A stretch of DNA of 64,000 nucleotides from Oscillospiraceae bacterium (GCA_902774015.1 CACYHB010000003.1:62001-126000); one strand, 5' to 3'; positions 43,464 through 51,728 are shown, numbered from the stretch's first letter. Translations and numbers: made by a program. The notes: generated by a model from the sequence alone, not told the origin.

Positions 43464-44387
43464 ATGGAAATGAGAGCTGTTTACGCCCAGTGCCTGGCGG
43501 AAATGATGGAGAAGGACAAGCACGTGGTGGTCCTGGACGCGGACCTTTCCAAAGCCAGCGGCACCAGAAACCTTTACGAGCGCTTCCCCGGACAGATGTT
43601 TGACTGCGGCGTGGCCGAGGCGAACATGGCCTCCATCGCGGCCGGCCTCTCCAGCTACGGCTTCAAGCCCTGGATCGAGAGTTTCACGCCCTTCGCTACC
43701 CGCCGCATCTGCGACCAGATCGCGATCTCCATCGTTTATGCCAAGCAGAACGTGAAGGTTGTCGGTACCGATCCCGGCATCTCTGCCGAACTCAACGGCG
43801 GCACACACATGAGCATGGAGGACATCGGCGTTCTCCGCTCCATCCCCGGCATGGTGATTTTCGAGCCGGTGGACGAGGTGCAGCTGCGCGCCGCAATGCC
43901 CGTTCTGGACGCCTACAAGGGCTGCGTGTACATGCGCCTGTTCCGCAAGGTCCAGCCGGTCATCTTCCCCGAGGACTACAAGTTTGATCTCTTCAAGGCG
44001 GACCTGCTCAAAGAGGGCAGCGATCTTTCAATCTTCGTCTCCGGCATGATGACGAAGGACGTGCTTGACGCTTCCGAGCTTCTCAAGGAGCAGGGCATCA
44101 GCGCCGAGATCATCAACGTCCACACCATCAAGCCCATCGACCGGGAGACCGTCATCGCCTCCGCCCGCAAGACCGGCGCCGTGCTGACCGTGGAGAACCA
44201 CAACGTCATCGGCGGCCTGCACTCCGCTGTGGTAGAAGCGCTGGCCGAGGAGAAGATCCCCTCCGTCGCCGTGGGCGTGCCCGACCGCTTTGGCGAAGTG
44301 GGCAAGATGCCCTATCTGCGCCAGATCATGGGCCTCACGGTGGAGAACGTCGTGGAGCAGGCGAAAAAGGCTGTCAGCCTGAAGTAA
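43464..44387 (+). CDS. Transketolase, C-terminal subunit
   Basis: This 307-aa partner carries the pyrimidine-binding and C-terminal transketolase domains. It has VVVLDADLSKASGT at the N-terminus, FDCGVAEANMASIAAGLSS with the catalytic Glu, and VENHNVIGGLHSAVVEAL in the C-terminal domain. Three bases separate it from the first subunit. In the family the C2 unit passes between a ketose donor and an aldose acceptor such as glyceraldehyde 3-phosphate. Confidence 0.93.
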   Translation: MEMRAVYAQCLAEMMEKDKHVVVLDADLSKASGTRNLYERFPGQMFDCGVAEANMASIAAGLSSYGFKPWIESFTPFATRRICDQIAISIVYAKQNVKVVGTDPGISAELNGGTHMSMEDIGVLRSIPGMVIFEPVDEVQLRAAMPVLDAYKGCVYMRLFRKVQPVIFPEDYKFDLFKADLLKEGSDLSIFVSGMMTKDVLDASELLKEQGISAEIINVHTIKPIDRETVIASARKTGAVLTVENHNVIGGLHSAVVEALAEEKIPSVAVGVPDRFGEVGKMPYLRQIMGLTVENVVEQAKKAVSLK

Positions 44388-44406
44388 GAATAGCAGAATA
44401 CGAAAT

Positions 44407-44428
44407 CGGGCGGCCGTTCGGCCGCCCG
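44407..44428 (+). repeat. GC-rich hairpin between transketolase and the RpiB-like gene
   Basis: CGGGCGGC (44407-44414) pairs with GCCGCCCG (44421-44428) around CGTTCG. No T-run follows. It may stabilise the upstream transcript end or lower expression of the downstream genes. Confidence 0.55.
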
Positions 44429-44448
44429 TCATATGAGAGGAGTTTCCC

Positions 44449-44925
44449 ATGAAAATTGCCATCGGCAGCGATAAATCCGGTTTTTCTGCCAAAGAGGCCA
44501 TCAAGGCCTGGCTGCAGAACACGGGCGTGGAGTTTGACGATCTGGGCACCGTGGATCTGGAGCACGTGCACCCCTATTATGAAGTGGCAAACACCGTGGC
44601 CCCTCTGGTGCAGAAGGGAGAATATGACCGTGCCGTGCTGATCTGCGGCACCGGCGCCGGGATGTGTGTGGTTTCCAACAAGTTCAAAGGCGTGTACGCC
44701 GTGGCCTGCGAGGGCGTCTATTCCGCCAAGATGGCCCGCGCCATCAACAACGCCAACATCCTCTGCATGGGCGGCTGGATCGTCGGTCCTGAGATGGCCG
44801 TGGAGATGACCAGGACCTTCCTCGCCACCGACTGGTGCCAGGATCTGGAGGACTGGCGCGCTGCCAATATGCACAAGTTCGCCGTTCAGGTCTCCGCCAT
44901 TGAGGACAGTATCTATGGCAAATGA
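44449..44925 (+). CDS. RpiB/LacA/LacB family sugar isomerase
   Basis: This 158-aa isomerase keeps the RpiB catalytic Cys66 in ICGTGAGM and an N-terminal GSDKSGFSAKEAIK where RpiB has a GSDHxG motif. The basic C-terminal phosphate-binding region of RpiB (GGRHxRR type) is missing; the equivalent segment reads WCQDLEDWRAANMHKF. A substrate without the usual phosphate is therefore likely. In the sulfo-TK pathway the corresponding enzyme interconverts 4-deoxy-4-sulfoerythrose and sulfoerythrulose. It overlaps the dehydrogenase gene by 11 bases. Confidence 0.85.
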   Translation: MKIAIGSDKSGFSAKEAIKAWLQNTGVEFDDLGTVDLEHVHPYYEVANTVAPLVQKGEYDRAVLICGTGAGMCVVSNKFKGVYAVACEGVYSAKMARAINNANILCMGGWIVGPEMAVEMTRTFLATDWCQDLEDWRAANMHKFAVQVSAIEDSIYGK

Positions 44926-46015
44926 ATTCGTCTACGCCCAGCCGGTCAAAATCTGGTTCGGCGAGGGCAAATTCGCGGCGCTCTCTACCATTCTGGAGGA
45001 ACTGGGCGTAGAACGCGCGGTGCTTGTCTGCGGGCGTCATTTCGCGCCGCAGGCGCAGGCCATGACGGAGGCGGACAGCCGCTTCGCCGCGGTGTTTTCT
45101 CAGGTGGAGCAGAACCCCCAGCTCTCCGGTATTGAAGAGACCGTGCGCCTCTGCCGCGAGACGGACGCCCAGGCTGTGATCGGCATCGGCGGCGGCAGTT
45201 CTCTGGACACCGCCAAGTTTGCCGCCGCAGTGGCGCCCAACGAGGGGGAGGCCCTCGACTATTATGAAGGCCGCCGGGCCTTTGACGCGAAGAGCAGGCT
45301 GCTGATCGTCGCAGTCCCAACCACCGCCGGTACTGGCAGCGAGGTGACGCAGGTCTCCGTCGTGAGTCACGGCAGGGAGAAGAAGACGATCAACAATCCG
45401 GCCTTCATGCCCACCGCCGCTATTGTGGACCCGCTGATGACCGTCGGCGTTCCGCCCCGCACCACCATGTGCACCGGGCTTGACGCCATGGCCCATGCGC
45501 TGGAGGGCTACTGGAGCAAAAACCACCAGCCGATCCCTGATCTCACGGCGATCCAGGCTGTGCGGTTGATCCTCGAAAACCTGGAGGCTGCCTACCGTCA
45601 CGGGGACGACCGGGAGGCCCGCGGCAACATGTCGCTGGCCGCGCTGCTCGGCGGGCTCAGCTTTGCTCTGCCCAAGACCGCTGCCAGCCACGCCTGCAGC
45701 TATCCTCTCTCGGAGGATTATCACCTGCCCCACGGGGAGGCCTGCGCCTTCACGCTGGACAGCCTTGTGAAGATCAATGCCGACGAGCGTCTGGGGGCTC
45801 TCTGCCGCGCCGTCGGGCTGAAGGATACGGACGAGCTTGCCGCTCGCATCTGCGCCTTCAAGGAGATGGCCGGGCTGAGAAGCAGACTGGGCGATCTGGG
45901 TGAAGTCGATCTGGATAAGCTCTGCCGCGACTGCGCGGCGCACCCGCTGATGAACAATAACCCCGTCAAGCTGGATGAGGCGGCTCTGCGGAGCATGTTT
46001 GAAGCTCTGCGATGA
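44915..46015 (+). CDS. Iron-containing alcohol dehydrogenase
   Basis: This 366-aa group III metal-dependent alcohol dehydrogenase has the NAD(P)-binding GIGGGSSLDTAK, PTTAGTGSEVT, and metal-binding His residues in GLDAMAHALEG and LPHGEACAF. It reduces an aldehyde or oxidises an alcohol. After a transketolase that releases a two-carbon aldehyde, a reductase such as sulfoacetaldehyde reductase would fit and would regenerate NAD+. ATG 44915 follows GAGGA by eight bases and lies within the end of the isomerase gene. Confidence 0.92.
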   Translation: MANEFVYAQPVKIWFGEGKFAALSTILEELGVERAVLVCGRHFAPQAQAMTEADSRFAAVFSQVEQNPQLSGIEETVRLCRETDAQAVIGIGGGSSLDTAKFAAAVAPNEGEALDYYEGRRAFDAKSRLLIVAVPTTAGTGSEVTQVSVVSHGREKKTINNPAFMPTAAIVDPLMTVGVPPRTTMCTGLDAMAHALEGYWSKNHQPIPDLTAIQAVRLILENLEAAYRHGDDREARGNMSLAALLGGLSFALPKTAASHACSYPLSEDYHLPHGEACAFTLDSLVKINADERLGALCRAVGLKDTDELAARICAFKEMAGLRSRLGDLGEVDLDKLCRDCAAHPLMNNNPVKLDEAALRSMFEALR

Positions 46016-46929
46016 AGCATGCCAATCGGAACGCCGTGGGAATGATCGGCGGGATGGTGCTGGCCTGGTCCATCTATTACGCCGTGAGCAAGGTGGTGGT
46101 TGGCGCCACGGGTTCCGCACTCTTGGCAGGCTTTCTGCTGCGGCTTTCGGCGCTTCTTTTCCTCACGCTACAGCTTCTGCTGGACGGGAATTTCTCCCGT
46201 CTCTTTCATCAGGGGAAAGCGGTCCGCATCCTGCTGATGATCGGCGTGTTCGGCTTTCTGCTGGATCTGTTTGCCAACCTTGGCTACGCCGGGGGCAGCC
46301 TCAGCACAGGCACCGCCCTTTTGAAGACCGACGTGCTGATGGTGAACCTGGTGTCGGTGATCCTGTACAAGAAGAAGCTCTACGCGTCCGACTGGCTCGG
46401 GACCTTTGTGATGCTCTTCGGCGTGCTTTTGGTGCTGGGGATAGACTTCGGCAGCATGCGCGTGAGCGTCTACGACCTGTTTTTCATCCTCAGTGCGATG
46501 TGCGTCACGGCCAACGCTTTTATCATTAAGCGCGCGCAGGACAAATACCACGAGGACGCGGACATGATCTCCTATTACAATAACTTCGTGGTGCTGCTCC
46601 TCTTTGGCGGCAGCGCTGCCGTGACGGGAGACCTGGGCAGCTTTGACTGGGGCGCGCTTGCCAGGCTCTGGTGGCTCGTCCTGCTGGGCGGCCTTGCCCA
46701 GACGGGGATCTACTTTTTCTATTACCGCAATCTGAAGCGCTACGAGGTCTGGGTCGTGAAGCTCTGCCTGCTGCTGATGCCGGTGGTGAGCTGCTTTATC
46801 GGCGTGTTCTTCCTCCATGAGGAACTGACCGTGAAGAAGATGCTGGGGATCCTGGTGGTGCTGGTTGGCGCGGCGATCCTGCTGCTGCGCGGCCGCATCC
46901 ATCACGAGGGGCCCCCGCTTCGCGGCTGA
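46012..46929 (+). CDS. EamA/DMT family transporter in the transketolase operon
   Basis: This 305-aa protein has about ten hydrophobic segments in two EamA repeats (residues 8-135 and 160-295), with TALLKTDVLMVNLVSVILY ending the first. It overlaps the dehydrogenase gene by four bases. Export of the pathway's end product (for example isethionate) or import of its substrate are both possible. It differs clearly from the EamA protein at 14011. Confidence 0.85.
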   Translation: MKHANRNAVGMIGGMVLAWSIYYAVSKVVVGATGSALLAGFLLRLSALLFLTLQLLLDGNFSRLFHQGKAVRILLMIGVFGFLLDLFANLGYAGGSLSTGTALLKTDVLMVNLVSVILYKKKLYASDWLGTFVMLFGVLLVLGIDFGSMRVSVYDLFFILSAMCVTANAFIIKRAQDKYHEDADMISYYNNFVVLLLFGGSAAVTGDLGSFDWGALARLWWLVLLGGLAQTGIYFFYYRNLKRYEVWVVKLCLLLMPVVSCFIGVFFLHEELTVKKMLGILVVLVGAAILLLRGRIHHEGPPLRG

Positions 46930-46961
46930 CCGGTTCAATACAGCGGAAAGGAGAATGTGAA

Positions 46962-48185
46962 ATGCCCTTTGAAGGCGACAATATGATGGGCGTAAAGCGC
47001 AATAACCGCAGTGCCGCGCTTCGCATCCTCCACAAAAAAGGCGGGATGTCCCGCAAGCGGCTCGCCGAGGCCATCAAACTCACGCCCGCCGCCATCACGA
47101 AGATCGTGTCCGAGATGATGAGCGACGGCCTGCTGCGGGAGGGCAACGTGCTCCCCAGCGAGGGCGCCGGACGACGGGAGATTCTGGTGGAGTTGGACCC
47201 ATCCGCGGGCGTCGCTTTGGGCGTGCTGATCAATCTGCGGCAGACCATTGTCTCCGCCGTCTGGCTGGACGGCTCGGTGATCTTCTCCGAGGAGATCCCG
47301 ATCGAACCCCACGCCGACGCGGACAGCACGACGGCCATGCTGGCCGGACGGCTGCTGGCGCTGACGGAAGAGCATCGCATTTCCCGGGAACGGATCGTCG
47401 GCCTGGGGCTCGCCGTCCGCGGCATCACCTCCTCCGACCGGCGCCGTCTGAACAACAGCTTCGGTTCGCTGCGGCAGGAAAACTATCCGCTTTGTGAGCG
47501 CATGGAAGCCCTGACCGGCATCCCCTGCGTGATGGACAACAATGTGCGCGCTCTTTTCGCGGCCCAGATGTTCCTTTCCGACGACGGCACCAGCGGCTCG
47601 CAGTTTTTCCTGCGCTGCGAATACGGCATCGGCGCGGCTCTCTCCATCGACGACCGCATCTGGCACGGCGTCACGGAGCAGTGCGCCGAGATCGGACACA
47701 TTCCCGTCATCAAGCGGGGCGGAAAGCCCTGCTCCTGCGGGAAAAGCGGCTGCCTGGAAACCATTGCCTCGCCCTCTGCGATCCGAGAGGATGCGCTGGC
47801 GCTGCTCTCGGAAGAGCGCACGCCGGTACTCTGGAAGCTCTGTCAGGAACACGGGCGGGACAATCTGACGGTGGACGATATTCTGAACGCTGCGCGCAAC
47901 GGGGATAACGGTGTGGCTACGGTGGTGGACAATGCGGTCAACGCGCTGGGCAGCGCGCTCAAATCCGTGATCTATCTCACGGACCCGGGCAAGATCGTGC
48001 TCTACGGCGGGATTTTTGAAAACCCCTACTATCTTTCGCGTCTCCTCAGCGAGATGCGGGAAGGCGTGGACAGCGGCCATGTCACCGTGGTGGAAAAAAG
48101 CGTGTTTAACCACCGCCTGGAAAACAAGGCGGCCGGCCTGTTGGCGGTTCGGCGCTTTTTTGAAAACGGCGGCGTCAGCCTCTGA
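46962..48185 (+). CDS. ROK family transcriptional regulator
   Basis: This 407-aa protein has a winged helix-turn-helix at residues 12-65 (ALRILHKKGGMSRKRLAEAI, then TPAAITKIVSEMMSDGLL) and a ROK domain with a zinc site in GGKPCSCGKSGCLE. XylR/NagC-type ROK proteins repress sugar genes until they bind an inducer. The presence of the HTH argues against a sugar kinase role. As last gene of the operon it is the natural regulator of the divergent promoters at 42522-42587 and perhaps of the GH43 gene. Confidence 0.9.
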   Translation: MPFEGDNMMGVKRNNRSAALRILHKKGGMSRKRLAEAIKLTPAAITKIVSEMMSDGLLREGNVLPSEGAGRREILVELDPSAGVALGVLINLRQTIVSAVWLDGSVIFSEEIPIEPHADADSTTAMLAGRLLALTEEHRISRERIVGLGLAVRGITSSDRRRLNNSFGSLRQENYPLCERMEALTGIPCVMDNNVRALFAAQMFLSDDGTSGSQFFLRCEYGIGAALSIDDRIWHGVTEQCAEIGHIPVIKRGGKPCSCGKSGCLETIASPSAIREDALALLSEERTPVLWKLCQEHGRDNLTVDDILNAARNGDNGVATVVDNAVNALGSALKSVIYLTDPGKIVLYGGIFENPYYLSRLLSEMREGVDSGHVTVVEKSVFNHRLENKAAGLLAVRRFFENGGVSL

Positions 48186-48220
48186 CGCATGCGGACACAA
48201 TAACAAACAACACGACAGGA

Positions 48221-48257
48221 GAAACAGAGGACGGGAACGGTTTCCGCCCTCTGTTTC
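48221..48257 (+). terminator. Hairpin after the ROK gene, weak terminator
   Basis: GAAACAGAGG (48221) pairs with CCTCTGTTTC (48248), and a further short stem (CGGGAA with TTTCCG) forms inside. There is no T-run, so termination is uncertain. The gap to the GH43 gene (48186-48429) also contains the 12-bp palindrome ACAGGATCCTGT at 48324 and an AT-rich stretch with TATGAT at 48372, a possible -10 box without a clear -35. Confidence 0.5.
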
Positions 48258-48429
48258 CCATTAAATTCCGCCGCCTGCCGCGGGGACTCCGAAGATTATT
48301 ACGAATGGGATCGACAAAGGCGGACAGGATCCTGTTTGGCCGGAACAGAAGACTGGCATTTGCCGGAGAAGTATGATAGTATTCTGTCGAGCGCAACGCT
48401 GCAGAAAAATAGTATGTTGAGGGATTGCC

Positions 48430-50094
48430 ATGCAGATCAAAAACCCGATTTTGCCCGGCTTTCACGCCGACCCCTGCATTTGCCGCAGGGGAGAGGATTA
48501 CTACATTGCCGTATCCAGCTTTGAGTGGTTCCCGGGGATCCCCATCTATCACTCCCGGGACATGAAGCATTGGGAACTCTATACGCATGTTCTGACCGAC
48601 GCGGAGCAGTGCGACCTGACCCGCCTGCCTTCCGCCAAGGGGATCTGGGCGCCCTGCCTGACCTACTGCGAGCAGGAGGATCTCTTCTACGTGGTCTACG
48701 GCGTGATGAACTCCATGAACGCCCGGTATTTTGACATCGACAACTATCTCATCACCGCAAAGGACGTCCGCGGGCCGTGGAGCGAGCCGGTATATCTCCA
48801 TTCCGCCGGCTTTGACGCATCGCTGCTTCATGACGACAACGGGCGGAAGTGGCTGGTCTCACTGGAATGGGAGACGCGCTCAGGCTACGAGAAGCCCGGC
48901 CAGATCTGCATCGTGGAGTATGACCCGTCGGCAAAGACCATCAAGGGCTATCCGAAGCGGATCTGGCGCGGCGGAACGGATCGGGGCTGCCTGGAGGCGC
49001 CGCATCTGACAAAACGCAAAGGGTATTATTATCTCATGTGCGCCGAAGGCGGCACTGGCTATTATCATTGCGTCACCATGGCGCGGGCGAAAGACTCCCT
49101 CGGCCCTTGGGAGGGAGACCCCACGAACCCCATCCTCACGGCGGCGCCGGAGAACCGGAACGAGCGGGCGGACGTGGATCATCTGAAGCCCCGATATTAC
49201 AATCGGGCGAGCTATCTGCAGAAATGCGGTCACGGCAGCTATGTGGAAACCACGCTTGGGGAGACCTATCTGGTGCACCTCTGCGCGAGACCCTTCACCC
49301 CGGAGCTGCGCTGCACGCTGGGGCGGGAGACTGCCATCCAGAAGATGCAGTGGACGGAGGACGGCTGGCTGCGCCTCGCCTCCGGCGGCAACATGGCGCA
49401 GACCTTCGTTGAGGGGAGCGCGCTTCCCGACTGGATCCCGGAACCGCTTCCGGAAACAGACAACTTTGACTCGCCCGTGCTGGGTCTGCCTTTCTATGCG
49501 CCGCGCATCGACCCGAACAGCTTCTGCGATCTTCGCGCCCGGCCGGGCTGGCTTCGCATGCGCGGTCAGGAGGCCCAAGCCTCCCTCAACCGTGTCAGCA
49601 TCCTGGCGCGAAAGCTCCTGAGCCTCGATGCGGAGATCGTCACCAGGATGGATTTTTATCCGGAGGTCTACCAGCACAGTGCGGGCCTGATCCTTTACTA
49701 CGATAACATGAATTACGCCTGGCTGCGCAAATACTGGAGCGACACGCTGGCCGGGCCGGCTATCTCGGTGCTTCGTCTCAATAACGGAGAGAAGACGGAA
49801 TTTGACAGCGCACGAGCAGCAGTGAGCGACGGACCCGTCTGGATGAAGCTGCGGGTGCAGGGGAGAGCATCGCAGTTTTCCTGGTCACCGGACGGGGAGA
49901 CCTGGAATGAGATCGGCCCGGCCTTCGATACCAGCGAGTTCTCCGATGAATACTCACAGTATGGTGAGTTCACCGGCTGCTTTGTGGGCCTGACCTGCGT
50001 TGACAGTCTGCAGCATAAAAAATCCGCTGACTTTGATTTCTTCACCTACCGTGACCTGGAGGCCAAGGCGCACGAGCAGGACGGGGATTTGTAA
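48430..50094 (+). CDS. Glycoside hydrolase family 43 protein (beta-xylosidase type)
   Basis: This 554-aa protein has a five-bladed propeller domain with candidate catalytic residues Asp14 (PGFHADP), Asp129 (GFDASL) and Glu189 (CLEAPH), matching GH43 subfamily 11 xylosidases. A C-terminal beta-sandwich from about residue 345 (DNFDSPVLGLPF) with HSAGLILYYDNMNYAW resembles the companion domain of XynB. There is no signal peptide, so it likely cleaves imported xylo- or arabino-oligosaccharides in the cytoplasm. Confidence 0.9.
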   Translation: MQIKNPILPGFHADPCICRRGEDYYIAVSSFEWFPGIPIYHSRDMKHWELYTHVLTDAEQCDLTRLPSAKGIWAPCLTYCEQEDLFYVVYGVMNSMNARYFDIDNYLITAKDVRGPWSEPVYLHSAGFDASLLHDDNGRKWLVSLEWETRSGYEKPGQICIVEYDPSAKTIKGYPKRIWRGGTDRGCLEAPHLTKRKGYYYLMCAEGGTGYYHCVTMARAKDSLGPWEGDPTNPILTAAPENRNERADVDHLKPRYYNRASYLQKCGHGSYVETTLGETYLVHLCARPFTPELRCTLGRETAIQKMQWTEDGWLRLASGGNMAQTFVEGSALPDWIPEPLPETDNFDSPVLGLPFYAPRIDPNSFCDLRARPGWLRMRGQEAQASLNRVSILARKLLSLDAEIVTRMDFYPEVYQHSAGLILYYDNMNYAWLRKYWSDTLAGPAISVLRLNNGEKTEFDSARAAVSDGPVWMKLRVQGRASQFSWSPDGETWNEIGPAFDTSEFSDEYSQYGEFTGCFVGLTCVDSLQHKKSADFDFFTYRDLEAKAHEQDGDL

Positions 50095-50139
50095 TGGGCA
50101 GACAGGTATGCAAACTTGTTCATGGAAAGCACGAATGAA

Positions 50140-50303
50140 AAGTGTGAAAAGAGTGGAACAGGGAAAGCAGGGGCGATGGGAGACAAGCTTCCGCCTGAAA
50201 TTGTTACAAATGCAAACAATTATGGAAGACTCAAAAAACACAGGGACGGAAATCGTTTCTGATTAAACCGCAACCTTATTATGTAAACCATTCTTTCACA
50301 CTT
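50140..50303. repeat. AT-richer gap with widely spaced 10-bp inverted repeat
   Basis: AAGTGTGAAA at 50140 and TTTCACACTT at 50294 bound about 164 bases of unassigned sequence, with similar bases continuing inward. No target-site duplication is evident, and no convincing coding sequence is seen between 50095 and 50435. It may be a decayed mobile fragment or coincidence. Confidence 0.3.
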
Positions 50304-50435
50304 GTTTTCCTTTTTCGCCAATCCGAAAAATCTTGCGGCTGGATTGTTGGTAGACAAGGCTGAGCCGTTGTGATACCCTCCTTCTTGAAGAGGATTTGCC
50401 AGCTATCAGAATCTGACAGAAAGAGGGCCGGGAAG

Positions 50436-50609
50436 ATGGCAGAACAGGCAAAGCGTTTGCAGGCCGAGCGGAATTGCCGTCCGTCGCTGGATATTCCGTG
50501 GATGCGGCGTTGGGAGAAAGGCGAACGCGAGCATTCGGTTGAGGACTTCCAGACCAGATTGGTCAGGATTGACTATGTGAACATGCTTCAAGAGCTGGAA
50601 TTCCATTAA
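50436..50609 (+). CDS. Small hypothetical protein (57 aa)
   Basis: I do not recognise this protein. A 57-codon frame starts at ATG 50436 with GAGGG at 50423 (eight-base spacing) and ends at TAA 50607. It is charged, with MRRWEKGEREHSVEDF in the middle and no membrane segment. A terminator begins five bases after the stop, which supports a real transcription unit. The frame can extend upstream to a GTG at 50370. Confidence 0.45.
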   Translation: MAEQAKRLQAERNCRPSLDIPWMRRWEKGEREHSVEDFQTRLVRIDYVNMLQELEFH

Positions 50610-50614
50610 AGTAC

Positions 50615-50659
50615 AGCGGTCCGGGATCTGCCTGACGAGCGGGTTCCTGACCGCTTTTT
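50615..50659 (+). terminator. Terminator after the small ORF
   Basis: AGCGGTC (50615) pairs with GACCGCT (50649), extended internally by GGGA with TTCC, and is followed by a run of five Ts. Confidence 0.75.
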
Positions 50660-50694
50660 CCCTCTCCCTTTGCAGGAGAAGACGATTCCGAGCT

Positions 50695-50730
50695 GCGGCG
50701 CTGTCATCGTGTGTGACGGCGCCGCTGTTT
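50695..50730 (+). terminator. Second hairpin upstream of sigK
   Basis: A 12-bp stem (50695-50706 with 50714-50725, one T-G pair) with a 7-base loop is followed by TGTTTT. It lies 35 bases after the first terminator. The remaining gap to sigK holds an AT-rich stretch (50770-50800) but no clear sigma-A promoter. Confidence 0.65.
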
Positions 50731-50967
50731 TATGCCGGAAAATCCCGGATACAACTGTACGCAAGCGATGAGGGTTTTATTCAAATATTGAGGAAAAAGA
50801 ATCAGACGGCAAACAGTCTTTGACTTCTCGACATCCTGCCTTCTATTCGTTGGGCTGCAGACGCCGGATCAGGCTTCGCGCAGCTCCCCGTATCCCGATT
50901 CCCGCAGCGACAGATTTCGCGCATGGTACAAGGCCGCGGCGGAATATGCTGGGAGAGAGGTGATATC

Positions 50968-51648
50968 ATGCTGGAAAATGCGTTCAGCCTGCTGGCGGGA
51001 AGCCTGTTTCTGATGCTCCGCATCGCGCCTGGCGGCTCTTTTCTGCGTCCTCTGCGCCGGGAAGAGGAGGAGGACTGCCTTCGCCGCTGGGCGGAGGGAG
51101 ATCTGGAGGCGCGCAACCGTCTCGTGGAGCACAATATGCGCCTGGTGGCGCACATCGTCAAAAAATACTATTCCCAAAGCGGGGATACGGAGGACCTGCT
51201 GTCTATCGGCACGGTGGGCCTGATCAAAGGCATCAACAGTTATCGCGGCGATAAAGGCGTACGACTAGCAACCTATGTCAGCCGCTGTATTGAAAATGAG
51301 ATCCTGATGTATTTCCGTGCCCAACGGAAGACGGCGGGAGACGTGAGCCTCTCGGAAGCGCTGGAGACAGAAGAGGACGACGGGAGCCTTTCCTTTTTGG
51401 ACGTGGTGGCACAGGAGGACGATCTTGCGGAGCGGATCGGGAGTATGGAGCAGTGCGAGAAACTTCGGCGCTGCATTGAGTCCGAGCTGGATACACGGGA
51501 AGCGCGCATCCTTCGGCTCCGATACGGCCTCGGCGGGGGAGAACCGCTGACCCAGCGGGAGACGGCCGCCGCCTGCGGCATCAGCCGCTCCTATGTCTCG
51601 CGCATCGAAAAGAAAGCACTGGAGAAGCTGCGCCGGGCTATGTCATGA
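50968..51648 (+). CDS. sigK: Sporulation sigma factor SigK
   Basis: SigK is the late mother-cell sigma factor. The 226-aa product starts with a hydrophobic pro-sequence (LLAGSLFLMLRI, processed in Bacillus). Region 2 follows (RNRLVEHNMRLVAHIVKKYY, DLLSIGTVGLIKGINSYR, LATYVSRCIENEILMYFR), and region 4 has a helix-turn-helix ending GISRSYVSRIEKKALEKL. The gene is continuous, so no skin-type element interrupts it here. ATG 50968 is preceded by AGAGGTGAT. Expression is expected only in sporulating cells. Confidence 0.92.
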   Translation: MLENAFSLLAGSLFLMLRIAPGGSFLRPLRREEEEDCLRRWAEGDLEARNRLVEHNMRLVAHIVKKYYSQSGDTEDLLSIGTVGLIKGINSYRGDKGVRLATYVSRCIENEILMYFRAQRKTAGDVSLSEALETEEDDGSLSFLDVVAQEDDLAERIGSMEQCEKLRRCIESELDTREARILRLRYGLGGGEPLTQRETAAACGISRSYVSRIEKKALEKLRRAMS

Positions 51649-51664
51649 ATGGAAAAGGACAAAG

Positions 51665-51693
51665 TTGCTTTCTGCGGGAGACAATGGTAAAAT
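51665..51693 (+). promoter_or_regulatory. Promoter of the asparaginase gene
   Basis: TTGCTT at 51665 and TAAAAT at 51688 are spaced by 17 bases, 35 bases before the start codon. Confidence 0.65.
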
Positions 51694-51728
51694 AACATAC
51701 GATCAAGAAACGAGGGAGAAACCGGAAA

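Noticed and set aside
42633-44387. Apiose pathway (AptAB-type transketolase)
   Set aside because: It needs an apulose kinase, and no kinase gene is in the neighbourhood; kept only as an alternative.
46962-48185. ROK protein as a sugar kinase for the transketolase operon
   Set aside because: It has an N-terminal winged helix-turn-helix of about 55 residues and the layout of ROK regulators, so a kinase role is unlikely.
48324-48335. 12-bp palindrome ACAGGATCCTGT as a separate regulatory feature
   Set aside because: A single short palindrome with no second copy in the window and no matching regulator; noted only with the GH43 context.
50000-50266. 88-codon plus-strand frame at the end of the GH43 gene
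   Set aside because: It begins inside the GH43 gene in another frame, has no ribosome binding site and no recognisable sequence.
50740-50790. Possible sigma-E promoter upstream of sigK (GATACAAC near 50749)
   Set aside because: The -10-like match is partial and no -35 element is found at the right distance.
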